Part shown: piece by piece, positions 26,401 to 39,100 of the stretch
Position numbering within the stretch: the first letter of the stretch is position 1
How the letters are laid out: each line of letters starts with the position of its first letter
NCBI GenBank assembly: GCA_023238725.1
Contig: CM041550.1
Coordinates: 6,085,044 to 6,149,043 of the forward strand
Length of the DNA stretch: 64,000 bases
Direction: 5' to 3'
From: Scortum barcoo
Taxonomy: Eukaryota; Chordata; Actinopteri; Centrarchiformes; Terapontidae
Made by a program: the position numbers and the translations under genes
The notes under the pieces: model-generated
Databases searched by the model: none
What the model was told of the DNA's origin: nothing
What the model saw: the letters and a program-made list of their open reading frames with translations, nothing else

Positions 26401-29027
26401 CTTCAATGGAGACACCAAACAGATCACAGCCGACCAGAGAGTGGTGAGAACATTATTACAGCACAGCAGATCCATGTGTTTAAAGTGACATTTATTTGTT
26501 TCCCCTGGAGGTTTAATGTAAATAAATAACTAAAGAGTTTGTTCAGTGCGTCAGAAAGTTTTGAACACAGAACAAGAGGTGATCTACACACGCTGAATAT
26601 TACAAGCTCATAAAAAATGGACGATGCAACGATTCAGCCTTCAAGGTCGATTTGTCCTGAAGCTGCAGCAGCTGAGCTTAAACGTGCACATCGCCCACCT
26701 GAGATCTGAACAGAGTTTGCTTCTTGTTTAAATACGTATATTTTTTTAATAACGAAAGGAAGAAATAAAGAAAAAAGTCTCAGTTCCTGTGCAGCGATTG
26801 ACGTCACATTTATTAAAATGAATAGTAGTTTGATAAGGAAGTCTGAGAGTCATTTTATTGTCTGACAGACTCTATTTTACATTTTCTAATGAGGCTTAAC
26901 TTAATTTAACCTTTTCCAAATCATTTTAAATTGAGGTTTTTATTCCCTAAGGTCAGAGAGGAAGATGTTTTTGTGTGTGTACATCAAAAGCTCACAGTTA
27001 CAATGAGGAGTCTGCAGTGAAACACAAGAAGCACCTTTTCCATCTGAATTCATGGGCTCTCATATCACGACTCTGCTCTCTGTGCTCAGATCTATTATTA
27101 CTCCGACGCCCAGACGACACACATCACCTACCCAGACGGCGTGGAGGTGCTGCACTTCTCCAACAACCAGACAGGTGAGAGCTGATGATCAAATCTCCAC
27201 CAGACAAAAGCCGCTCATCTCAGGCTGTCAATATCCTCGAGTAGTTCTCGTTCACACTGCTCCTTCGTAAACACTCACGCTGTGATAGACAGTTTACTCT
27301 GCAGCTCGCAATTTCTGACACTTCTCAACTGTCATTTGTCATCACTGATAGTTCAAGAGTCCCGGGATTGTCACACACATAGAAAATTTAACCTTTCATT
27401 ATATTGGGGGGATTTCTGAGGGCACTCTCTGGTGGATAAATTGAACATTTCAGACTAACTTGGCAGAGGGTAAATTTAATGCCCTACACAGTAAAGAGGG
27501 AGTGATTCTGACAGTTGTGGAAGAAGTACTCAGATGTTTTACTGAAGTAAAAGTAACAATGCCACAGTGAAGAAATACTCTAATACACGTAAAGTTTTAC
27601 AAAGTTTTACAGTGCTTCAGTACAAAACTATCAGCATCAGAATATACTTTAAGTACCAAAAGTATTTCTGTGCCAGTCTGATAAATCAGGATAACTGATA
27701 TTCTTATTATAAAGCAAATTGTTTTTATATCAGTTAATCTAATCTATAACATCTTAATCTATAATAATGCATCATTTTTATTTATAGTCTGAATCTGCAA
27801 AGTAAACTAAAATAAAATGTAGTGGATTAAAAAGTAGAGTTTCCCTCTTGTATGTAATGAAGTAGAAGTATTGTGGCATCAAACTAATCAAGTGAAGTAA
27901 AAATACTCAAATAAATGTATTTAGTTATTTTACTCAGCTGGATTTTGACACAGCCGAGTTATCTGATCATTTTTATTTTAATAAAACAAAAAAACATTTT
28001 AAATGCATTGTTACTTTTTGAATTTCCAGAAGAATTACACTGAAAAACAAACTAAAAAGAAGGTAATGATCTGTGGATAACAAAACGAAAGTTTGTGATG
28101 AACACAAATCAGTTTCTCCCTCCTCTCCTCTGCAGAGAAACATTTCCCAGACGGCCGGAAGGAAATCACCTTCCCGGATCAGACGGTGAAGAACTTGTTC
28201 CCCGACGGCAGAGAGGAGAGTGTGCTGACCGACGGCACCATCATACAAGTCAACGCGTGAGTAGCGACTGCAGTTTCCCCTCTAAAGGTCTAAAGTGTTT
28301 TCATCTTCCCTCTGATATTTCACAAAAACACACAAATCTGAGAAAAGTCCTAAAGAACATATTTACCACCTCCACCAGCTTCAACAGTAAAACACTGCTT
28401 ACACGCTGATCAACAAGCTGATAATTAATATCACTTATAGGGTTTTATTTTTACTTTTACCGATACTTGAGTACAAGTAGCTGATAAATACATTTCTACT
28501 TTAACTTGTAATTGAGTATTTCTATGTTGCTGTACTTAGTCCTTTAACTTAAGTATTTGGGCTGCAACTAGTGATTATTTTCTTTCAATTTCCCAAAGTG
28601 ACATCTGAAACTTATTTTGTTCGACCAATCAAAAACCAGAGATTTTCAGAATAAGATCATTTTTGTTCCAGAAAATCACTAAATGTGCACAATGAAGAGA
28701 AGATGAAACCAGCAAATGTTTGATATTTCTGCTTAAAAATTACTATGAGGATTATTTGATTATCAAAATAGTTTCCAGTGAACGAGTCCGTACAGATGAG
28801 CGACACTCTGAACACTCACTGTGGCCTCTCTCAGGGACGGCACCAAGGAGATCCACTTCAACACGGGCCAGAGGGAGATCCACACGGCCGACTACAAGAG
28901 GAGAGAGTATCCCGACGGCACCGTGAAGACGGTCTACAGCGACGGCAGGCAGGAAACCCGCTACCCCACCGGACGCATCAGGATCAAAGACAAAGACGGG
29001 AACATCGTCCACGACAACAAGCTGTAA
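17402..29027 (+). CDS. cenpj: Centromere protein J / CPAP (SAS-4), centriole assembly factor, 18 coding exons
   Basis: CENPJ binds tubulin and controls centriole length at the centrosome; loss in human causes microcephaly. Exons: 17402-17746, 19425-19551, 19734-19934, 20067-20211, 20344-20449, 20704-21453, 21948-22812, 23536-23668, 23802-23967, 24323-24454, 24541-24678, 24968-25067, 25811-25950, 26063-26152, 26303-26443, 27090-27174, 28136-28256, 28835-29027. All junctions are GT-AG and in phase, giving 1325 residues (human about 1338). The N-terminus has RWMPRSSRAGVIL, matching the human TQWMTNPSRAGVIL block, which supports this start. The tubulin-binding PN2-3 region spans about 280-340 and includes LKRGEGLSRFTN at 325-336. 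Coiled coil covers about 847-1036. The C-terminal TCP10/G-box domain (about 1116-1325) shows the repeated beta motif FPNGTKKE, FPDGRKE, LFPDGRE, YPDGTVKTVY. The gene looks fully intact. Its second half of intron 1 contains an old L1 insertion. Confidence 0.96.
18217..18969 (-). mobile_element. 5'-truncated, inactive L1-like LINE in cenpj intron 1
   Basis: Read on the minus strand, this is the 3' end of an L1-type ORF2, with several stops and frame changes. The recognisable pieces in order are an IVSKLYRGLL segment, a WSCMKIRTFWDGVLRAM segment and an AAKKAITRSWLKTDPPGLSHW segment. It ends in AATAAAG and a poly-A tract (plus-strand T run near 18213-18232). It is bounded by a 16-base target duplication, GTGTATACACAGTTTT, at 18201-18216 and again at 18970-18985. 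The poly-A tail, 5' truncation and direct repeats show a retrotransposed insertion. The small open frames at 18508-18708 and 18589-18942 are part of it. Confidence 0.8.
22985..23095. repeat. Teleost GGGCTGCAACTA-type dispersed element, fragment
   Basis: GTCCGAAAATAGTGAAAAATG-like text followed by CCATCAC and later TTGTTTAGTCTGACCAACAG matches the middle of the same element seen at 28558 and 41702. It lies in cenpj intron 7, and both ends are worn. Confidence 0.45.
25370..25650. repeat. Teleost dispersed repeat fragment in cenpj intron 12
   Basis: The stretch contains TTTTTAGCCCCTAGTTTTGG, GACCAGGCTGGTGAACATAA, GAAGCTAAAGAG and AATATTTCCCTCAAGAGTTGG. I recognise this word series from many percomorph fish sequences as an interspersed non-coding repeat. 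The class is not known to me, and the borders are approximate. Confidence 0.4.
27505..27945. repeat. Teleost dispersed repeat (GTGGAAGAAGTACTCAG type) in cenpj intron 16
   Basis: The block starts with GTTGTGGAAGAAGTACTCAG followed by TTTTACTGAAGTAAAAGTAAC. It ends near AGTGAAGTAAAAATACTCAAATAAA. This is the teleost 'tactcagatcctttacttaagtaaaagta' sequence family, and no coding potential is seen. Confidence 0.5.
28558..28774. repeat. Teleost GGGCTGCAACTA-type dispersed element
   Basis: The element starts GGGCTGCAACTAGTGATTAT and ends with GATTATTTGATTATCAAAATAG, the two complementary-looking ends of this family. It finishes about 60 bases before the last cenpj coding exon (28835), so the acceptor of that exon sits close to an insertion. 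A TACTTTTAC-type fragment precedes it (28440-28555). Confidence 0.5.
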
Positions 29028-29434
29028 AACTCACCGAGTGTGAAGGAGTCAGGAGTCTTTTTAGAAGTGTTTTAATAAGTTTTTATTTATTTACGCATGT
29101 GTCAGACCTCAAGGATAAACAGTAAGTTTGAAAGAAAACTGTAGGAGGAAACTTTACTGTTTCAGAAATGCATCAATGAAATCCTCTTTTCAGTTTCACA
29201 AGATAATCTTGTTCTTCATTCACAGTCTGGTAAATCTGAATATTTAACAATAAGTCATTGTTTACATCTTCAGGCCTGGAAATAATGAAGTGTTCAGAAA
29301 CCAAACGTCGTCTGTGCAGCAGATTGAAGCAGAATGTGTGTGAAGTGTTTTTAACTGTTTGTTTACATCAACTTTCATTTGTAAAAATGTTAAATACATA
29401 TTTATTTTCTAGGTGATTGTAAATTTTTTGTAAA

Positions 29435-29440
29435 AATAAA
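29435..29440 (+). terminator. Candidate cenpj polyadenylation signal
   Basis: AATAAA lies about 410 bases after the cenpj stop. A GT-rich stretch (GAGTGTTTGTGTTGATGATGG) follows about 30 bases later, as expected for a downstream element. Confidence 0.6.
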
Positions 29441-30003
29441 TTTTTATCTTTTGTTTTTAAAATCCTGAGTGTTTGTGTTGATGATGGTTTAGAGGTGTGA
29501 AGAGCTGATTTAAAAAAAAAAAACGCACAAAGGACGGGCTGATCGCTGAAAGACTTTAATCTGCACCTTCATACAAATCTGCCTCACATGAGTCAAACCA
29601 AAGTGCGAAGCTCTCAAACACAGCAGCCAAACCTAAAATAAATCTCTGCTCTTCATCGGAACTGTCAAAATAAAAACTACTGCACATTTCCTGCAACATG
29701 TAAAAACTAAGAACAGCAGTCGAACAGCAAAGCAGAACAAAAAAATGAAGGAGTAAACCAAACAGGATGTCTGAGAGTAAACCTGAGAAAGACGAGAGGA
29801 AATGTAGTTATTATACACTGCAACGTCATGATGACTTCATCTATGATCTTTAATCCTGTTTTTCAGTAACTGATCATTTTTATTCATAAAATGACAAAAT
29901 GTAGTAAAATAGTCTGTTACCCAGAATGCAAACTGACACTGATGTCTACAAATGAACTTTATATAAACCCAAATTTGAAAAAACACTAAAGAAAACATTG
30001 TTT

Positions 30004-30009
30004 TTTATT
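30004..30009 (-). terminator. Candidate rnf17 polyadenylation signal
   Basis: Minus-strand AATAAA about 190 bases after the rnf17 stop codon. Another is at 29878-29883. The nearer one is preferred on distance only. Confidence 0.4.
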
Positions 30010-30198
30010 GTATTTGCAGCAGTAAAACTTAGGTGGAAATATAAAATATCGATAAGGTACAAACATAAAACAAATAGAAATCAGATATTTATAAGAAGTC
30101 GTATGTGTATGTACGTTATTAAATTGGTGTACTGTGTATAAATCTGAACACTTACATGAACTGTAGGCGGATGGAGGTCGTCTCGTCTCTGCTCGGCT

Positions 30199-33100
30199 TC
30201 ACTCCAGCTCAGCCAGTCCGCTGCTCACCAGAGGAAGGTGGACCAGGTCTCCATTCTCGTTGTACAGCAGGACTGTGAGCTCCGGTTCGCGAGCCTGAAC
30301 GGACAAGAGGGAGGACACGAGACGGCAGCCAAGTGCTGAATGAAAACATGAAGTAGACCAAAGCTCTGTTTGAAACAGAGGTGTGTTGTAGCTCTTTAAA
30401 TGAAAAAATGTTGGCTCGTTGTTCATGCTGAGTCTTATTTAACTTTATTTGATCAGATGCTCATGTGAAGATCGAGATTCCTTTTTCAAGACAGAGCTGA
30501 GAACAAGAACCAGGAAATAAAAATGACAGAAACAACGTAAGACGTCCACAATCAAGCAACAAATAAAGTTGCCTGAATATCTGTAGTTAAATAATTTATA
30601 TAGTTTTCTCATTATCAAAATTTTAATATCAACGATTTCTTAACTATTTAGACGTCTATTAGCAGCGTGTTTCTTTGAGTGGTTCCCTGTTTGGTTCGTT
30701 CATGCACACAGTTGACGTCATACATATTCCTGCCAATCACTACACAGTACTTCACTGATTTACTGGAGGCAATAACACACAAAGAAATAATGAAGAAGAC
30801 TGTGAGGTACTAAACAGATGTAAACAGTGCAGGGAGATGTTTAAGAAAAATCAGCTTTCAAAATGTTTCAGGAGGAATGAAGTGTGTTCATCACGTCTGT
30901 TTCTCTGTTTTTAAAGCCGTCACGCTGCACGTTTCTCACCACAACAGAGGCTGTGATGTTGCTGTGCAGCAGCTCGATCATGTCCATGGCAGCCTTCACG
31001 CTCCACCCGGGGCTGTAGGGCAGCTTGTCTTCCTGACTGTTTCCTTGAAGCGGAGCCTTGAAGCCGGCCACTTTCACTTTGAGCGCGCGCGTCGGAAACT
31101 GCAGCAACTCGGCCGGCATCTGACGCAGCCTGACGGGAAGAGAAAGAACATCAGAACGACACATCGGTGACTCCACAACACCTGCAGAGTCACCGCGTTA
31201 GAGGGCTTTTAATGCTGCTCAGAGCTAAAATAAGTTTTAAAGCTCTGAATATTTTCATGATGACACTGAGTGTGACTTGACTCAGCTACTGAGAAAAAAA
31301 GAAAAAAAATATATAATCTCATTAAAAATCAGTGTACTGAGCTGAGGAAGCTCATAATGACCTCCATGTTTTAATAGTAAAGCCTCACAGGGCTGGTAGA
31401 CTGCAGACTCGTAGTTTCATTGTTAGTGAAGTGCAGATTAAAGTAGCTCAGCTCCAGTTTGTTATCTGAATAAATGGAGTTCATACTTGCTGGTGGGCAA
31501 AGTGTCGTCAGAGCCGAAGTCGACGTGTTGGACCAGGATCATGACAGGCTCCAGGCTGGAGAACTTGATCAGCCTGGCCCGGTAGTACTTCCCATCGCTG
31601 TACTCTGCCAAACAGGGGCCGCCTGGAAACCACCACACCACAAACTTAAAGTCAGGTCTGTCCCACTTACTGAAGTTACTGCTTGATGTAAATTGTTGCA
31701 CGACAACAATAATTTTATGAAATCTACAAGACTCAAGAGACAGCAGAGTGTTGAGTAGGGGCGGGAATCATCCGTTACCTCACGATTTAACTACGATTCA
31801 GAGGGTCACGATTTGATTGTTAAATGACAACGTCTTTGGCGTGTCTGGTCTCACCCTACACGTGTTTAAAAAGCCGAGCAGTGAACAACGCAGTGACGTT
31901 ACCGTGAGGGAAGTTGGTGAGTCGTGGCAGGTGGCTGATGTTTGCATTGATTCTGGCCAGAGCCTCGTCCAGAGTCTCTCCATCCACCTCCATGTCGGCT
32001 GTTACCTCCAAAGGCCACAGGAACAGCTGCAGGACAGACAGATAATTCTTAAGAAATTATCACCGATCAACGATGATGAAAATACTTGTAGTTGTAAAGC
32101 AGTTTACCAGTGATCTGATTTGACAAAAGATCACTCTTCTCTATATTCTAGTGTCCAAAACGAACTACAGTTACACAGTATAAGACAGCACAGTGTATTT
32201 AAAATTTCTCATTCATGCTTCGGTATTTTTTAAAGTACACGTATATTCTTTATTATCCTGACTCAGCTTTCTTTTAAAGATCATTTAAACTGAGTCCCGT
32301 CATCACACGTTCTTTTGTTAGTTTATTTGTACAACTGTACTGTACAACAACATTAAATAGAAACGTTGATCTCTGTGGTCAGCAGTCACCTCGTTGGGCG
32401 TCCACAGGTGCTTCACCCTGACATGAAACTGCTCTCCCTCCTGTGGCAGGTTCGGGTAGATGAAGGGCCCCAGCATCGGCTCCTCTGGGCCCCTCACACC
32501 CTTTAGACAAGGCATGTGCAAGACTCAACCTGAAATGTTTCAGCTCACAAACAGCTGCAGGAAAGTCATTCAAACTATTTCAAACTGCAGCCACAGAAAG
32601 TAACTGAGGTGTTATAATGTTGGTCCTTTGTGAATCATCTGACTTTTAATCATGAACATGTACCTTGGAAATACTTTGTAGGCTCCTTAAAACTGCAAAA
32701 CTGTCGCCCAAAAGGCAACTAGAAGCAACTGATTTAACATTTACTCAGGAATCCTGTAAGGTGATGTAAAGGGCACATCCTTCGCTCATGTCTGATGTCT
32801 ACCAGTGTGATGTTTTTTTATAAAAAAAAAAAGGAACCAAAGCATCCAGAAAAAAAATATTTGTGATATATTAATGAACGAGTCCATTTTTCTCACTCAC
32901 TGCTGGTTCGTTGATGGCTGCATTAAGTGATCTTAGACAACAAAACAATCACATCCCAGTAACTTTCCAGGTGGTTATTACCAAACTCTTGACTTAAGAG
33001 TCTATCTTAAGAAGCTTCAAGATGTTTCACTTCCTTCGCCAGCTACTGGTTTACTTCTCTGCCATTTTATAGTGGGCAGGTAGCAAATATATCAGCATCT

Positions 33101-36100
33101 CTGAACCTGTTTGTGTCTTATGCCCCTTTTCCACTAGTACCTACTCGGCTCGACTCGACTCGACCTCGGTTTGTACGCGTTTCCATTACGTGTTAGTACT
33201 AAATGGTACCAGGTACTTTCATAGTACCTACTCGGCCGGGGTTCCAAGCGAGCTGAGTCGAGCCGAAAATGTGACGTCGGCAGACGGCAGGCCACTGATT
33301 GGCCAGGGTGTGACGTCACTAGATGCGTCGGGAGAGCGACTCGTTCGTAAGAGTCAACCGCGCCATTTTTAAAACGCAATAACAACAACGAACACGATCA
33401 GAGATGGCTGCACAGAAATCAACCTCCGCATGGAGCAACGACGGCCAAGGTGCAGACATTTCTTTGTCTGGTGGCCTCCATTGCTCCGTAGTCGTTACGT
33501 GTTTGTGTCGCATAACAAATGACATCGCTGGAGTTTCGGCCGCTGCGTTAAGCCAAGCGTTACGCCACGATTTACGATTCCCACCCACGCTGAGGTGGGA
33601 CTCTATTGTAATGGAAAACGACCCGGTCAAACTGAGTCGAGTCGAGCCGAGCTCGAAAGCCGAGTTTTAAGCGAGGCGAAGCCGAGCCGAGTAGGTACTA
33701 GTGGAAAAGGGGCATTACTGAGTCTCATTTATAGTCTATGCAAAGTCAGAGAAACAGTGAGCTACATGGAGCTGCTGAGTTTGAAAATATTCTTGTTTTG
33801 CTTCATGAGTTCCTTCAGACTACTAAATCTTCAAACCAAACCAAATCATTTAATGTGTGAAAACACATTCTTTCTGGGATGTTTAGCCAGTCTTTAATGT
33901 TACTACAGTACCTTAGTGCTGATGTCCCAGTCATCAAGGAAGAGTACCTGAGACGGTACCGAGTGTTCCTGCACAGAAACACAAATCGAGTAAAACACGG
34001 CAGCAACGCTTCATCGTGGGGAACAGACAACACACACAGACACACACAGACACACACACACACCTTCTGTGCTGAGACAGTCCGGTCCACGGAGGCGTGT
34101 TCGTGGTGACACAGGATCCTGCCTAGGCTCAGCCCGTCCATGAAAATCTCAACTGTGAGGGGTCCCCTCGGCTCTGTCGGCAGCTCCTAACACACACACA
34201 CACAACATGGGGTCACTGGCTCTTAATTTGTCGAGTACTTGAGTACTAAAAATCCTCAGCACTGTGGGAGAATATGATCATATCCAGCATCTTCAGATTA
34301 GCATTTGTTAAGGTGTAAAACACAGATGCCACACAGCACAACACAGTACATTTATTCGGGTGTGACACTTTAAAAAGTACTGAGTGTATTTCTACCGTGA
34401 CTTGCATGTCCACACAGCGGTTCAGCAACAACTCCCTCAAGAAGGCGACAGCATCCTGCTGCCACCTGCCACCGACCTGAAGAGACGGAAACATGAAAAT
34501 AAGAGAGAAAAGAAAAGATGAGGTGAACATCAGAAAATAGTTAATTAATTTGGTTAATATTCATTCAATCAAATACACGCTTAATAAAAAAAAACTACAT
34601 TAGAAAAAAAGTGGCAGTCATTTCCAAAAGCAAATGCAGTCATATGCAGCCTGTATAAACATACATGTGCTAAACACCCTTCACATACATGTGCAAACAC
34701 CCTGAGTCTGATCATTTGAGCGATTATGGATTTAGAAATATAAACTACTTAGAATGTGTACAAATATGGTATTTGTGTAAAGCAATTTGTATTAGAGAAT
34801 ATCAAGCATAGTTTTTTGACATTTTTTACAAACTCATAGATTCAACAAGACAAACTCTTACAGGGTTGATGCTGTGCAGCTGGCAGGGCATGCAGAGCTG
34901 AATATAAACTGGAATGTGTATCTTCACACAGCAGCATGGGGTACACATGGACCACCGGAATACAGATGTTCTCCACCAGGCCGTAGTTTTTGACCACATA
35001 TTGTACCTAAAAACACACAAACACACACCAACACACACAGATTCACGAAAACTACAGGGTTGAAAAGCTTTTAATTTCATTCATGACAGCAGCTATGCAG
35101 TTTAGAATAAAATATGTTGATGTAAATAAAATGATGTTAATTCCTCTCATATAATCTTACAGGCATGTATAATCATAGTGAGGCACAGTTCGATTTACTC
35201 TTTCTATTATGTTCTCCACCAGAATAAAAATAATAAAATAGAATAAGAATAAAGAATATAAAGAATAGAAACAAGTAATAAATAATAATGTTAACTACAG
35301 TTGTATTGTACCTAAAAACACACAAACACACACCAACACACACAGAACGGAAAAGCTTTTAATTTCATTCATGAATAATATAAGCAGTTTAGAATAAAAT
35401 ATGTTGATGTAAATAAAATGATGTTAATTCCTCTTGTTCATATAATCTTACAGGGATATAATCATTTAAAATCGTTGAGGCACAGTTCGGCCTGGTGTGT
35501 TCAGGGTCTTCTTGGGTCTGGTGTTTAATTATGGAATAAAAATAATAAAATAGAATAAGAATAAAGAATATAAAGAATAGAAACAAGTAATAAATAATAA
35601 TGTTAACTACAGTTGTGACTTTGAATAATAAAGTAAGTTAGGAGGGCAGTTCTTAGGGATCATTTAAAATCGTTGTGGCCTGGTGTGTTCAGGGTCTTCT
35701 TGGGTCTGGTGTTTAATCCCTCCACGTCTAGCTCGGTGTGTCCTCCCATGTTCAGGTGGATGAAGCAGAAGTGGTCTTGCATGTCTTTGTGGTCGGGGTC
35801 GTAGCTGGTGTTTGTCCTCTCTACCTTTTCCTCGATATTTACTCTGATGATGTTTGCATTTTAAAAATTTGACCACACAGACAGCAGGAGAGTCTGCAAA
35901 GCTTTGAGCTGACTATTTCCCCGTCATGACGAGCGAATTGTGGTCACACAACATCACTTTCCAGTATTCAAAAAACGTACAACTAATATTTGTAAAAGAA
36001 AGACCTTGCATACATTTTGCAGAGCTGATGGAAAGTCAACTAGAGAGGTCTGCACCCTCTAGAGCATGGCTTATCAAAGGTCTCTCCATAGTTAAATGAA

Positions 36101-39100
36101 AAGGATTTTTTTTAATTTTTGTGTGTTTGTGTGACTTTCTGACCTTAACGTGTCCTCCCAGCACCTCCAGCAGCTCCCCTCGATACCACAACATGTCAGA
36201 TCCGATGACTGCACAGCCCCGGACGGACTTCCAGGTGTAGGGCTTCTGCCGGGGCAAAGTCTTCATGCTCTGCTGGATCCTCTTCCTGAGTTGCTCCAGC
36301 TGCCGCTCTGACACAAACCAAACACACAAACATACATAAAGATATATATATACAGCCATTTTCATCTGTAAGCTGAAACAACAGAGTTAAGATAATGAAA
36401 CAAGTGGTTAAAGAGCACACAGAAGCATATTTGTCCCTTTTAAAATCAATTACAGTTTCAGCTCAAACTGATTTAGTTTGACACGGTTTGATATTTTAAA
36501 ATTTTTTGTTTTCTGTTTAATATATATGCACTGCAAATGGATAAAGCAATTGTTTTGAAGATCCATTAACATCTGATACTAACAGGGCAACTCAGTTAAG
36601 AAATAAGGTTTTTACAGCTCCTCATGTTTTATATAATTTTTTAACAGCTGCTGTGTGAAGAGCAATTATTGTGTGTTTTGAGTCAAATTTCTGTTTTTTG
36701 TTTTTTCTTTCTATAAAAGTAAATCTCGGCAATATCTCGGTGACGTGCTCTTATCTGCACCTGCATTCTGTGCTCTGGCGTAAATGAGACCGTCGTCTCC
36801 GATGGCAGAAACACTTATCGGGATGTGACCGACGCACGGCAGCTCTGGGGTGTGGTACAACTGTGTCTTCACCTGCATTTTTACAAGGCAAGGCAGTGCA
36901 GGTTTATTTATGTGGCACTTATAAGACACAAAATACATTAGGACAAGATAATAAAGAAACCCAGGGGAATATAAAGACACAAAATAGGACTTAAAATAAG
37001 TAAAATAAAATATAAGATAAAAATGAGCTGAAACAGAATAAGAATATAGTTGAATACAGTTCTTAGCTAAATGCAGAAACTTCAATATGTTGTTGTTAAG
37101 GAGATGACTGTATGTGATCGATTACCTTCTCAGCAGACATGATGGTGCGGGGGGCTGGTTTTGGAGCGGTGGGTGTCGAGACGAGGGAGGGTGGGGCGAG
37201 GAAAGGAATGTGACAAGTGGCTGGCTGAGTGTTTTCTTTCTTGCCATCAGTTTGTGTCTCAGTTTGGGGAGACTGTGCGTCAGTTTCTTTGCATTTTTGA
37301 GGGACGGCATCTCTGCAAGAACACAGGAACACACACACTTAAGAAATAAACAGGTGACCGCTAAAATCAGTTCGACCCTGACTGAAAAATAAACAATTAA
37401 TCAGCTACTGGCCTAAAAACATGGTCCTTGTCAGAAATAGATAAATGAATCAGAGAAAAGAAAGTAAGCTAAGGCCAGTAAATCATTATAATCTCTCTCT
37501 CTCATAAACACACAGACCTTGGTTTTCTTTCCTTGAGGGCAAGGCCCTCGCTGGCCAGAAAGTCTGCGATGCTGACAAACTGTCCCATCTTGTTGGAGCA
37601 GAAGAGAGTGACAGGTACTGGACGCTCGTCTGTCAGCTCCTGGACAACATGAGAGAGGAGAGCGAGACACACAGTGAAACTAGGTCATTACAGCAACAAG
37701 GAAAAGAGGTGGAGGTGGAGAGCACAGAGTAAAATGAGTGAAATAACTCATAATAATCATTTCTATAAAACAGTAGAGCTTTACTGAAGCCAGACTTTAA
37801 GAAATTACAAATACATATATAAAGGTACTTTATGTAGATAATGGGAACTACAATCTTCAGCACAAGGTTGAACACTTGAAATGAGGAAAAGAAAAGGAGA
37901 GGAAGACCTTGATGGTCATAACAGCCGAGGCTCCTGTCAGGTAGTAGGAGATTAAGTCGCAGGCTGTAGCTGTCCAGGTGGATCGACCTCCTGCTGGCCT
38001 GAAGGACATGAAAGAGGAAAAGATAGAGGTGAGACAAAGTGAATAATGAAAGAGCGAGAAAGAAAAAATAGAAACCAGAGAATACACATTTCACATAAAA
38101 CAAAACATTAACATTACAAACCAGTCATCTTATATATATATTGTCTAATTCCAGACAACCATGTGCTGCATTTAAATCATATTTTTTAACGAACCACCCA
38201 GCCATATTCTGATAGTTTGTGTTGAATGGATGGATAGGGACTACATAGTGTGTGTGAGACAGTGTGTGTGAGACAGTGTGTGTAACCTGATGTCAGTAAG
38301 AGTGCACTCCAGTGCCAGACAGCCCATCAGGGAGGACGGCAGCAGTCGCAAGTTGTCAACGTGGATGTTCGCCGTGTTGCCATGGTCACAACGCCTCACC
38401 TGGTGCGAGCCAGCAGAGACGAGGGGACAACGTTATCAATTTAAACAAGCTTTAAGAGACAATAACATTTAGGATGGATGAATACCAGTTAATAATCCAT
38501 CACACATGATTAAAGTAAGACATACATGACTCAAAATGAGTTGTGTTGCAGTAAAATGTCAAAGAAAAGATGTAACACAAGACAGATGCTACAGCTCTGA
38601 AACATTTTTTGTACCTCTGCAGTGTTGTTGGATGTGACGTCAGAGCAGATCTGTCCTCTCTCCCAAACGCCGTTAATGAGAGCAGCACAGAACATGTTCG
38701 CACTCCACGCTACATCTTCAGGCCCCTTCAGCGCACACTCCTTCTTCACCAGCTCACACACCCTGAAAAACACACCAGGAAGAACTACATGCTGAAACAC
38801 CATACGACGAGCAAGACTTTTCCTTTGTTACTTCATATGGATCTATTTAGCTGGTAAAAAATGGTTAGTAAAACTTTTGTAAGGATGCTTATTTTCATTT
38901 GTACACTATAAAAACAGTTGGCAATTATTTAATAGTTGACAACTAATGGATTTATATCAGGCAAGTAGTCACATTTAAAAAGCTGGAATGACAAAAAGTT
39001 TACCATTTTAGTTTAATAAACTGCTTAAAATAATTATTCAGCAGTTAAAAATGTTGATTAATAGACCAGTTTACTGAAAGAAATTAACTAACAAAGGGGA

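Larger units (their letters stand above)
29028..30198. other. Convergent 3' ends of cenpj and rnf17
   Basis: The stop codons of cenpj (plus) and rnf17 (minus) are 1.17 kb apart and converge. The region holds the two 3' UTRs and a short AT-rich spacer with an A run at 29512-29523. I see no additional gene. Confidence 0.6.

Noticed and set aside
31129..31487. Suspected fourth frameshift at the rnf17 exon 35/36 junction
   Set aside because: Rechecking the donor (AGCAA|GTATGA) shows that exon 35 ends two bases into the AAG codon, and exon 36 supplies the G. The frame is intact.
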